DNA from: an uncultured Comamonadaceae bacterium
Lineage (GTDB): Bacteria > Pseudomonadota > Gammaproteobacteria > Burkholderiales > Burkholderiaceae_C
NCBI GenBank assembly: GCA_937871735.1
Contig: CALMOI010000196.1
Span: 1 to 8,760, forward strand
Length of the DNA stretch: 8,760 nt
Direction of reading: 5' to 3'
Positions 1-5,983 of this stretch are shown here, one piece after another. Both the position numbers and the translations under genes were made by a program. A model generated the notes under the pieces. That model made no database searches, was not told where the DNA came from, and saw only the letters and a list, made by a program, of their open reading frames with translations. Position 1 is the stretch's first letter. Every line of letters begins with the position of its first letter.

Positions 1-201
1 GCACTGCCGCCCGAGGTGGCGGCCAAGGCGCGTGTCACCGGGCGCATCGTGCAGTTTCCGGCCCAAAACGCGCTGGAGGTGGAGCAGTACCTCGCCGCTA
101 TTCGCCAAGCGGGCTTGCAAGCTGAAGACATTGAAATCCGCAAAGCCGACCTCGAAGACGTGTTCCTCGATGTGATGGCCCATGCCGGGAGCGCCTCATG
201 A
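1..201 (+). CDS. ABC transporter ATP-binding protein, C-terminal end (partial)
   Basis: This is the last 66 codons of a gene that begins before the window; the reading frame is open from base 1 to the TGA at 199-201. The ending, with a KADLEDVFLDVM stretch close to the C-terminus, is the typical tail of ATPases that partner ABC-2 type permeases, where a (S/A)LEDVFL motif closes the protein. The Walker A, signature and Walker B motifs would lie upstream and are not seen here. Its stop codon overlaps the start of the permease gene by four bases (ATGA), so the two are very probably translated together and form one exporter at the inner membrane. A GTG at 16 could be misread as a start, but the frame continues upstream of it. 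The substrate cannot be told from this fragment. Confidence 0.85.
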   Translation, partial: ALPPEVAAKARVTGRIVQFPAQNALEVEQYLAAIRQAGLQAEDIEIRKADLEDVFLDVMAHAGSAS

Positions 202-953
202 CCGGTTGGCAAGCCCTGTTTTACAAAGAAATTTTGCGTTTTTGGAAGGTCAGCTTCCAAACCGTGGCCGCGCCGGTGCTGACGGCCATGCTGTACATGA
301 TGATCTTCGGCCATGTGCTGGAAGACCACGTCAAGGTCTACAACAGCGTCAGCTACACCGCCTTTTTGGTGCCGGGGCTGGTGATGATGAGCGTGCTGCA
401 AAACGCCTTTGCCAACAGCTCATCGAGCTTGGTGCAAAGCAAAATCATGGGCAGCTTGGTGTTTTTGCTGCTGACTCCGCTGTCGCACTGGAGCTGGTTT
501 TTTGCCTACGTGGGCTCGTCCATCGTGCGCGGTTTGTTGGTGGGACTGGGTGTGTTTGCAGCCGCCAGCGTGTTTGCGGTGCCCAGCTTTGTGGCTCCGG
601 GCTGGATTGTGATGTTCGCCGTGCTGGGCGCGGCCATGCTGGGGGCGCTGGGTTTGATTGCCGGGCTGTGGGCTGAAAAGTTTGACCAAATGGCTGCCTT
701 TCAAAACTTCGTCATCATGCCCATGACGTTTTTGTCTGGCGTGTTTTACTCCATTCATTCGTTGCCGCCGTTTTGGCAAGGCCTGAGCCACCTGAACCCG
801 TTTTTCTACATGATTGACGGCTTTCGCTACGGCTTTTTTGGTGTCAGCGACGTGTCGCCTTGGCTCAGTTTGGGCATTGTGGGCGGCGCAGCGCTGGCTG
901 TGAGTGCTGTCGCCGTGCATTTGCTGCGCATCGGCTACAAGATCCGGGGCTGA
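198..953 (+). CDS. ABC-2 type transporter permease
   Basis: This complete 251-residue inner-membrane protein is the membrane half of the exporter whose ATPase ends just upstream. I see about six hydrophobic segments, near residues 22-41, 54-76, 102-128, 135-158, 168-187 and 222-245, with the N-terminus likely cytoplasmic. The stretch at residues 178-214 (FLSGVFYSIHSLPP, then HLNPFFYMIDGFRYGFFG) is the conserved C-terminal block of ABC-2 permeases such as E. coli YadH. The start is well supported: ATG at 198 overlaps the ATPase stop, and a good ribosome-binding site (GGGAG, 187-191) lies six bases upstream. The family includes exporters of drugs, polysaccharides and lipids. No substrate can be assigned. 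In related bacteria this pair often follows the mla phospholipid-transport genes, which would lie left of the window; that is family knowledge, not seen here. Confidence 0.9.
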   Translation: MTGWQALFYKEILRFWKVSFQTVAAPVLTAMLYMMIFGHVLEDHVKVYNSVSYTAFLVPGLVMMSVLQNAFANSSSSLVQSKIMGSLVFLLLTPLSHWSWFFAYVGSSIVRGLLVGLGVFAAASVFAVPSFVAPGWIVMFAVLGAAMLGALGLIAGLWAEKFDQMAAFQNFVIMPMTFLSGVFYSIHSLPPFWQGLSHLNPFFYMIDGFRYGFFGVSDVSPWLSLGIVGGAALAVSAVAVHLLRIGYKIRG

Positions 954-975
954 GCCCACTTACTGAAAGAATCTC

Positions 976-1218
976 ATGACCGCTGAAGAACTCCAATCCG
1001 TCATTGCCGCAGGTCTGCCTTGCGAACACATCACCGTCGAAGGCGATGGCCGTCATTGGTCGGCCACCATCGTGTCGGCGGAGTTCGAAGGCCGTCGCCC
1101 CATCGCCCGCCATCAGCGCGTCTATGCCACCTTGGGTGACAAGATCAAGACCGACGAGGTTCACGCCCTGTCGATGAAGACCTTGACCCCTACCGAATGG
1201 GCCGCGTTGTCGCAATAA
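976..1218 (+). CDS. BolA family protein (IbaG-like)
   Basis: This 80-residue protein spans nearly the whole BolA fold. Recognisable features are the GDGRHW turn at residues 23-28, the RHQRVYATLG block at 45-54 that matches the BolA helix-turn signature, and VHALSMKTLTPTEW at 62-75, which contains the invariant family histidine (His63). BolA proteins bind monothiol glutaredoxins and take part in iron-sulfur cluster handling and stress responses. E. coli IbaG (YrbA), about 84 residues, has the same C-terminal pattern (IHAVSIKAYTPAEW) and likewise sits just upstream of murA, so this is most likely the IbaG counterpart. The ATG at 976 has a purine-rich site (GAAAGA) a few bases upstream. It follows the permease by 22 bases and is probably cotranscribed with it. 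The exact role is not shown by sequence. Confidence 0.9.
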   Translation: MTAEELQSVIAAGLPCEHITVEGDGRHWSATIVSAEFEGRRPIARHQRVYATLGDKIKTDEVHALSMKTLTPTEWAALSQ

Positions 1219-1256
1219 GCGATAGCACCCCAAACCCGCTTTCAGTCAACCCTGTT

Positions 1257-1282
1257 CACCCCGGCCCGCTGTGCGCCGGGTG
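1257..1282 (+). other. GC-rich hairpin between the bolA-like gene and murA
   Basis: CACCCCGGC (1257-1265) can pair with GCCGGGTG (1275-1282), giving an eight-base-pair stem with one bulged C and a nine-base loop. The bases after it (1283-1300) are pyrimidine-rich but interrupted, with no clean T-tract, so this is at best a weak terminator. It could instead be a structured leader just ahead of the murA start at 1304. The rest of the 85-base gap shows no convincing promoter. Confidence 0.35.
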
Positions 1283-1303
1283 CTGTGCTTTCTTAAGTTT
1301 TCC

Positions 1304-2584
1304 ATGGACAAACTCCTTATTCGCGGTGGCCGTCAGCTCCACGGCGAAGTTCAAATTTCTGGCGCTAAAAACGCCGCTTTGCCCGAGCTGTGCGCCGCCT
1401 TGCTGACCGCCGAGCCGGTCACGCTGGTCAATGTGCCACGCCTGCAAGACGTGGCCACCATGCTCAAGCTGATCCGCAACATGGGTGTGAGCGCCGAGCG
1501 CGATGACACCGGCACGGTGCAGCTCAACGCCGGCGCGCTGAACTTGCCCGAAGCGCCTTACGAGCTGGTCAAAACCATGCGCGCCTCGGTGCTGGCGCTG
1601 GGGCCGCTGTTGGCGCGTTTTGGTCGCGCCAAGGTGTCGTTGCCCGGCGGCTGCGCGATTGGCTCGCGCCCGGTGGATCAGCACATCAAAGGCTTGCAAG
1701 CGATGGGCGCTGAAATCACGGTCGAGCACGGCTACATGCTGGCCGCGCTGCCCGCAGGTCGCACCCGCTTGAAGGGCGCGCGCATCACCACCGACATGGT
1801 GACCGTGACCGGCACCGAAAACTTCCTGATGGCCGCCGCGCTCGCCGAAGGCGAAACCATCTTGGAAAACGCCGCCGAAGAGCCTGAAATTGTCGATCTG
1901 GCCGAAATGCTCATCAAGATGGGTGCCAAGATCGAAGGCCACGGCACCAGCCGCATCCGCATTCAAGGCGTGGACGCGCTGCACGGCTGCACGCACACCG
2001 TGGTGGCCGACCGCATCGAAGCAGGCACTTTCTTGTGCGCCGTGGCCGCCACGGGCGGTGATGTGGTGTTGCGCCACGGTCGCGCCGACCACTTGGACGC
2101 GGTGATCGACAAGCTGCTCGAAGCCGGTGCCAACGTCACCGACTTGGGCGCGCAAGGCATCCGCATTCAAGCTGCGTCGCCCGCGTACCAGTATTTGGAA
2201 GCGATGAGCTTTCGCACCACCGAGTACCCCGGTTTCCCGACCGACATGCAAGCGCAATTCATGGTGCTCAACTGCATCGCGCAAGGCAGCAGCAAAGTCA
2301 CCGAAACCATTTTTGAAAACCGCTTCATGCACGTCAATGAGCTGCTGCGCTTGGGCGCACGCATTCAAATCGACGGCAAAATCGCGGTCGTGGAAGGCGT
2401 GCCGCGCCTGTCCGGTGCCACCGTGATGGCAACCGACTTGCGCGCCTCGGCCAGCTTGGTGATTGCCGGGTTGGTGGCCGAGGGCGAAACGGTGGTCGAT
2501 CGCATCTACCACTTGGATCGCGGCTACGACCAGATGGAAGCCAAACTGCGCGGCATAGGCGCGGACATCGAAAGAATTCAATGA
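1304..2584 (+). CDS. murA: UDP-N-acetylglucosamine 1-carboxyvinyltransferase (MurA)
   Basis: MurA transfers enolpyruvate from phosphoenolpyruvate to UDP-N-acetylglucosamine in the cytoplasm, the first committed step of peptidoglycan synthesis and the target of fosfomycin. The 426-residue protein has the usual family length and two-lobed EPSP-synthase-like fold. Key residues are Lys22-Asn23 in SGAKNAA, the fosfomycin-reactive Cys117 in LPGGCAIGSRP (E. coli Cys115), and the late blocks FPTDMQAQF, ENRFMHV and MATDLRASASLVIAG. Because a cysteine rather than aspartate is present, it should be fosfomycin-sensitive as an enzyme (inference). I chose ATG 1304 because the protein then begins MDKLLIRGG, aligning with E. 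coli MDKFRVQG; an in-frame GTG at 1271 would add eleven unlikely residues. No clear Shine-Dalgarno site precedes it. The stop overlaps hisG by four bases (ATGA), coupling cell-wall and histidine genes. Confidence 0.98.
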   Translation: MDKLLIRGGRQLHGEVQISGAKNAALPELCAALLTAEPVTLVNVPRLQDVATMLKLIRNMGVSAERDDTGTVQLNAGALNLPEAPYELVKTMRASVLALGPLLARFGRAKVSLPGGCAIGSRPVDQHIKGLQAMGAEITVEHGYMLAALPAGRTRLKGARITTDMVTVTGTENFLMAAALAEGETILENAAEEPEIVDLAEMLIKMGAKIEGHGTSRIRIQGVDALHGCTHTVVADRIEAGTFLCAVAATGGDVVLRHGRADHLDAVIDKLLEAGANVTDLGAQGIRIQAASPAYQYLEAMSFRTTEYPGFPTDMQAQFMVLNCIAQGSSKVTETIFENRFMHVNELLRLGARIQIDGKIAVVEGVPRLSGATVMATDLRASASLVIAGLVAEGETVVDRIYHLDRGYDQMEAKLRGIGADIERIQ

Positions 2585-3225
2585 TCACGCTCGCCCTGTC
2601 CAAAGGTCGCATCTTTGAAGAAACCTTGCCGCTGCTCAAAGCCGCAGGCATCGAGGTGCTGGAAGACCCTGAAAAATCGCGCAAGTTGATCTTGCCCACC
2701 AACCAGCCCGACGTGCGCGTGGTGCTGGTGCGCGCCACCGACGTGCCCACCTACGTGGAATACGGCGGCGCCGACTTGGGCGTGACCGGCAAAGACACAC
2801 TCTTGGAGCACGGCGGCCAAGGTTTGTACCAGCCGCTGGACTTGCAAATTGCCAAGTGCCGCATGAGCGTGGCCGTGCGCGCCGACTTTGACTATGAGCG
2901 CGCCGTGCGCCAAGGCTCGCGCCTGAAGGTGGCGACCAAGTACACCAACATCGCCCGCGAATTTTTCGCGACCAAGGGCGTGCATGTGGACTTGATCAAG
3001 CTCTACGGCAGCATGGAATTGGCCCCGCTGACCGGGTTGGCCGATGCCATCGTCGATCTGGTGTCTACCGGTAGCACGCTCAAAGCCAACCATTTGGTCG
3101 AAGTCGAGCGCATCATGGACATCAGCTCGCGTTTGGTGGTGAACCAGACCTCGCTCAAACTCAAACAAGCTCCGCTGCGCGCCATCATTGATGCGTTTGC
3201 GGGTGCCATCGTCCACTCCGCTTAG
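2581..3225 (+). CDS. hisG: ATP phosphoribosyltransferase catalytic subunit, short form (HisG)
   Basis: HisG condenses ATP with PRPP to phosphoribosyl-ATP, the first step of histidine synthesis. At 214 residues this is the short form: it holds the two periplasmic-binding-like catalytic lobes but lacks the C-terminal allosteric domain of the roughly 300-residue E. coli type. The N-terminal LALSKGRIFEE (residues 4-14), VEYGGADLGVTGKD (59-72) and the PRPP-binding loop ADAIVDLVSTGSTLKAN (154-170) are all intact. Short HisG proteins are known to need HisZ, a histidyl-tRNA-synthetase-like partner, for activity and histidine feedback. No hisZ lies in the window; in betaproteobacteria it is commonly found elsewhere, near purA. 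The ATG overlaps the murA stop and has a purine-rich AAAGA a few bases upstream, so translational coupling to murA is likely. Confidence 0.97.
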   Translation: MITLALSKGRIFEETLPLLKAAGIEVLEDPEKSRKLILPTNQPDVRVVLVRATDVPTYVEYGGADLGVTGKDTLLEHGGQGLYQPLDLQIAKCRMSVAVRADFDYERAVRQGSRLKVATKYTNIAREFFATKGVHVDLIKLYGSMELAPLTGLADAIVDLVSTGSTLKANHLVEVERIMDISSRLVVNQTSLKLKQAPLRAIIDAFAGAIVHSA

Positions 3226-3240
3226 GTTGTTCGTACTGTC

Positions 3241-4584
3241 ATGACGCTGATTGCCGCTCCCGCCCGCCTGTCTACTGCTGATGCTTCTTTTGAGGCTGAC
3301 TTCCAAGCGCGCCTGCATTGGTCTGCCGACACCGATGCCGCCATCGAAGGCCGCGTGGCCGACATCTTGGCCGATGTGCAGCAGCGCGGTGACGCTGCCG
3401 TTCTGGACTACACCCAGCGCTTTGATGGCCTGAGTGTGGCCAGCATGGCCGAGCTGGAGCTGACCCAAGTTGAGCTGAAGGCCGCGTTTGATGGCTTGCC
3501 CGCCGCGCAAAAGTCCGCCCTCGAAGCCGCCGCCCGCCGTGTCCGCACTTATCACGAGGCGCAAAAGCGCGCCAGCGGCGAGAGCTGGAGCTACCGCGAC
3601 GAAGATGGCACGCTGCTGGGCCAAAAAGTCACGCCGCTGGATCGCGTCGGCATCTATGTGCCCGGTGGCAAGGCGGCGTACCCGTCTAGCGTGCTGATGA
3701 ACGCCATCCCTGCCCATGTGGCCGGTGTGAGCGAAATTATCATGGTGGTGCCCACGCCGCGTGGCGAAAAGAATGCGCTGGTGCTGGCTGCGGCCTACGT
3801 GGCGGGTGTCAGCCGCGCCTTCACCATCGGTGGCGCGCAGGCCGTAGCCGCTCTGGCTTACGGCACCGCCAGCGTGCCCAAAGTGGACAAGATCACCGGC
3901 CCCGGCAATGCCTACGTGGCCAGCGCCAAGAAGCGCGTGTTCGGCACCGTGGGCATCGACATGATCGCGGGCCCGTCTGAGATTTTGGTGCTGGCCGACG
4001 GCTCCACGCCCGCCGACTGGGTGGCGATGGACTTGTTCAGCCAAGCCGAGCACGATGAGCTGGCGCAATCCATCTTGCTGTGCCCGGATGCGGCTTACCT
4101 CGACGCGGTGCAAGCCGCCATCACCCGTCTGCTGCCCGAGATGCCGCGCCGCGAGATCATCGCCAAGAGTCTGAACGACCGGGGCGCGCTGATCTTGACG
4201 CGCAACATGGAAGAAGCTTGCGCCATCAGCAACCGCATCGCGCCTGAGCATTTGGAAGTTTCCAGCAGCGAACCGCACCGCTGGGAGCCGCTGCTGCGAC
4301 ACGCTGGGGCCATCTTTTTGGGCGCGTACACCAGCGAAAGCCTGGGTGACTACTGCGCCGGGCCGAATCACGTGCTGCCCACGTCGGGCACGGCGCGCTT
4401 CAGCTCGCCGCTGGGCGTGTACGACTTCCAAAAGCGCAGCAGCTTGATTGAAGTCAGCGCCGCCGGAGCGCAAACGCTGGGCACGATTGCCGCTGAATTG
4501 GCCTATGGCGAAGGTCTGCAAGCCCACGCCCGCGCCGCCGAACTGCGCTTGACCGAGGTGCCGCCCATGCGTGGCGCTGCCTGA
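3241..4584 (+). CDS. hisD: Histidinol dehydrogenase (HisD)
   Basis: HisD is a zinc enzyme that oxidises L-histidinol to histidinal and on to histidine with two NAD+, the last two steps of the pathway. The 447-residue length is slightly longer than E. coli HisD (434), the extra being in the N-terminal region. Zinc ligands and catalytic residues are all visible: Gln268 and His271 (FSQAEHDE), the Glu336-His337 pair in RIAPEHLEV, Asp370 in LGDYCAGPNHVLPT, and His429 in GLQAHARAAE. The NAD-binding region shows GIYVPGGKAAYPSS (137-150) and KITGPGNAYV (218-225). It starts 15 bases after hisG; the only nearby purine-rich site is weak. The next gene would usually be hisC but is hisB here. Confidence 0.97.
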   Translation: MTLIAAPARLSTADASFEADFQARLHWSADTDAAIEGRVADILADVQQRGDAAVLDYTQRFDGLSVASMAELELTQVELKAAFDGLPAAQKSALEAAARRVRTYHEAQKRASGESWSYRDEDGTLLGQKVTPLDRVGIYVPGGKAAYPSSVLMNAIPAHVAGVSEIIMVVPTPRGEKNALVLAAAYVAGVSRAFTIGGAQAVAALAYGTASVPKVDKITGPGNAYVASAKKRVFGTVGIDMIAGPSEILVLADGSTPADWVAMDLFSQAEHDELAQSILLCPDAAYLDAVQAAITRLLPEMPRREIIAKSLNDRGALILTRNMEEACAISNRIAPEHLEVSSSEPHRWEPLLRHAGAIFLGAYTSESLGDYCAGPNHVLPTSGTARFSSPLGVYDFQKRSSLIEVSAAGAQTLGTIAAELAYGEGLQAHARAAELRLTEVPPMRGAA

Positions 4585-4610
4585 GCAGGTCAACTGTCAG
4601 ACCATTTTTT
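4581..4610 (+). terminator. Possible weak intrinsic terminator at the hisD-hisB junction
   Basis: CTGA (4581-4584) and CAG (4586-4588) can pair with CTG (4594-4596) and TCAG (4597-4600), giving a seven-pair stem with a bulged G4585 and a five-base loop. Six T residues follow at 4605-4610 after a four-base spacer. An alternative four-pair hairpin, GGTC (4588-4591) with GACC (4600-4603), ends one base before the T-tract. Both are weaker than the structure between hisH and hisA, and the spacer is longer than ideal. It includes the hisD stop codon. Confidence 0.35.
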
Positions 4611-4615
4611 AAAAT
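4587..4615 (+). promoter_or_regulatory. Weak sigma70-like promoter candidate ahead of hisB
   Basis: TAAAAT at 4610-4615 matches the -10 consensus at five of six positions and sits 23 bases before the hisB ATG. The element 17 bases upstream, AGGTCA at 4587-4592, matches the -35 consensus at only three positions. The AT-rich block stands out in a GC-rich region. It overlaps the possible terminator, so the two readings could be alternatives. Confidence 0.25.
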
Positions 4616-4638
4616 TGCACCAGCTGCCTCGCCACCGT

Positions 4639-5253
4639 ATGACTCTTGCTGCCACACCCCTTGCACCGCGCACCGCCGAAGTCTCGCGCAACACTGCCGA
4701 GACGCAAATCACCGTTCGCCTCAACTTGGACGGCACGGGCCAGTCCAAGCTGCACACCGGCATCGGTTTTTTTGACCACATGCTCGATCAAATTGCCCGC
4801 CACGGCCTGATCGACTTGGACATTCACGCCATCGGCGACCTGCACATTGACGGCCATCACACCGTGGAAGACGTGGGCATCACCTTGGGCCAAGCGGTAC
4901 ACAAAGCCGTGGGCGACAAGAAGGGCATTCGCCGCTACGGCCACGCTTACGTGCCGCTGGATGAGGCGCTGAGCCGCGTGGTGATTGACTTCTCGGGTCG
5001 TCCGGGGCTGGAGATGCATGTGCCGTTCAAGAGCGGCATGATCGGCGGCTTTGACACCCAGCTCACCTATGAATTTTTCCAAGGCTTCGTGAACCATGCG
5101 GGCGTGACGCTGCACATCGACAACCTGCGCGGCGACAACGCCCACCATCAAGCCGAAACCGTCTTCAAAGCTTTTGCCCGCGCCTTGCGTGCTGCGCTGG
5201 AGCTGGATCCGCGTTCGGCAGGCATGATTCCTTCCACCAAAGGCTCGCTGTAA
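4639..5253 (+). CDS. hisB: Imidazoleglycerol-phosphate dehydratase (HisB, monofunctional)
   Basis: HisB removes water from imidazole glycerol phosphate to give imidazole acetol phosphate, using two manganese ions in a large oligomer. The 204-residue protein is dehydratase only; the N-terminal histidinol-phosphate phosphatase domain of the E. coli bifunctional enzyme is absent. Metal-binding histidine-rich motifs are intact: FFDHMLDQIARHG (44-56), DGHHTVED (71-78) and GDNAHHQAE (165-173), plus LDEALSR (107-113) and the closing STKG. ATG 4639 is preferred over an in-frame TTG at 4615, which would add eight residues and lies in the AT-rich leader. No clear Shine-Dalgarno site is present. It lies 54 bases after hisD with no hisC between, and two bases before hisH. 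A separate phosphatase must act elsewhere for the pathway to be complete. Confidence 0.97.
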   Translation: MTLAATPLAPRTAEVSRNTAETQITVRLNLDGTGQSKLHTGIGFFDHMLDQIARHGLIDLDIHAIGDLHIDGHHTVEDVGITLGQAVHKAVGDKKGIRRYGHAYVPLDEALSRVVIDFSGRPGLEMHVPFKSGMIGGFDTQLTYEFFQGFVNHAGVTLHIDNLRGDNAHHQAETVFKAFARALRAALELDPRSAGMIPSTKGSL

Positions 5254-5255
5254 CC

Positions 5256-5924
5256 ATGACTGCTTTGACCAACACCGTGGCCGTGGTCGATTACGGCATG
5301 GGCAATTTGCGCTCGGTGGCGCAAGCGGTGATTCACGCCGCCCAAGGCACGGGCGTGGAGGTGATCATCACCTCCAGCCCGCAGCAAGTGCTCGATGCCG
5401 ACCGCGTGGTGCTGCCCGGCCAAGGCGCAATGCCGGACTGTATGCGCGAGCTGCGCGAGTCTGGCCTGCTGGCATCCGTGCTGGATGCTGCGGCCAAAAA
5501 ACCGCTGTTTGGCGTGTGCGTGGGCATGCAAATGCTGCTCGACCACAGCGCCGAAGGCGACACGCCCGGCTTGGGCTTGATCCACGGTGAAGTCGTCAAG
5601 TTCGACCTGGCCGGGCAAACTCAACCCGATGGCAGTCGCTACAAAGTGCCGCAAATGGGCTGGAACCGCGTGCTGCAAGCCGACCACGGCGCGGGTCGCC
5701 ACCCGGTGTGGGGCGAGGTGCCGGACGGCAGCTGGTTCTATTTCGTACACAGCTTTTACGCTCGCCCGTCAGATGCGCGCCACAGTGTGGGCGAGGCCGA
5801 CTACGGCGGTCGCTTCACGGCTGCCGTTGCCCGCGATAATCTTTTTGCCACTCAGTTTCACCCTGAAAAAAGCGCAGATCAGGGCTTGGCCTTGTACCGC
5901 AATTTCTTGCGCTGGAACCCTTAA
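5256..5924 (+). CDS. hisH: Imidazole glycerol phosphate synthase, glutaminase subunit (HisH)
   Basis: HisH is a class I glutamine amidotransferase that releases ammonia from glutamine and passes it to HisF. The 222-residue protein shows the triad: nucleophile Cys88 in FGVCVGMQMLL, and His202 and Glu204 in TQFHPEKSADQG. The N-terminal VDYGMGNLRSV (11-21) and the LPGQGAMPDC turn (53-62) are typical, the latter forming the oxyanion-strand region. YFVHSFYA (162-169) is the conserved strand before the triad histidine. The start at 5256 is two bases after the hisB stop, so the two are almost certainly cotranslated. The partner hisF is about 1.7 kb downstream, separated by hisA and a mutarotase-like gene. 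Confidence 0.97.
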   Translation: MTALTNTVAVVDYGMGNLRSVAQAVIHAAQGTGVEVIITSSPQQVLDADRVVLPGQGAMPDCMRELRESGLLASVLDAAAKKPLFGVCVGMQMLLDHSAEGDTPGLGLIHGEVVKFDLAGQTQPDGSRYKVPQMGWNRVLQADHGAGRHPVWGEVPDGSWFYFVHSFYARPSDARHSVGEADYGGRFTAAVARDNLFATQFHPEKSADQGLALYRNFLRWNP

Positions 5925-5943
5925 CCCTTTTCATGTCCCGTTC

Positions 5944-5972
5944 GGGCTGACCACTGCGGATCAGCCTTTTTT
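5944..5972 (+). terminator. Intrinsic terminator or attenuator between hisH and hisA
   Basis: GGCTGA (5945-5950) pairs perfectly with TCAGCC (5961-5966). CC (5951-5952) can extend the stem with GG (5958-5959) around one bulged A, leaving the five-base loop ACTGC. G5944 may add a G-U pair. Six T residues (5967-5972) follow immediately, giving the classic Rho-independent form in the + direction. There is no matching T-tract for the - strand. It lies 20 bases after the hisH stop and ends 11 bases before the hisA ATG, inside what is normally one operon. Whether it ends transcription fully, partly, or conditionally cannot be told from sequence. Confidence 0.65.
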
Positions 5973-5983
5973 CTCGTATCACC

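Noticed and set aside
182..676. A 164-codon + strand frame overlapping the permease gene
   Set aside because: It is out of frame with the permease, whose membrane segments, conserved motif, start overlap and ribosome-binding site all support the frame starting at 198.
1256..2581. A 441-codon open frame on the - strand across murA
   Set aside because: It is antisense to an intact, recognisable MurA, has the same skewed composition, and shows no family motif or ribosome-binding site.
2578..4593. A 671-codon open frame on the - strand across hisG and hisD
   Set aside because: It mirrors two certain genes on the + strand. Its predicted protein is dominated by His, Gln, Gly and Ala with no domain pattern, as expected when GC-biased codons remove stops from the antisense frame.
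5881..5934. Promoter for hisA at the end of hisH
   Set aside because: The best pair, TTGCGC (5906-5911) with TTTCAT (5929-5934), matches consensus at three and four positions only, and the terminator lies downstream of it.
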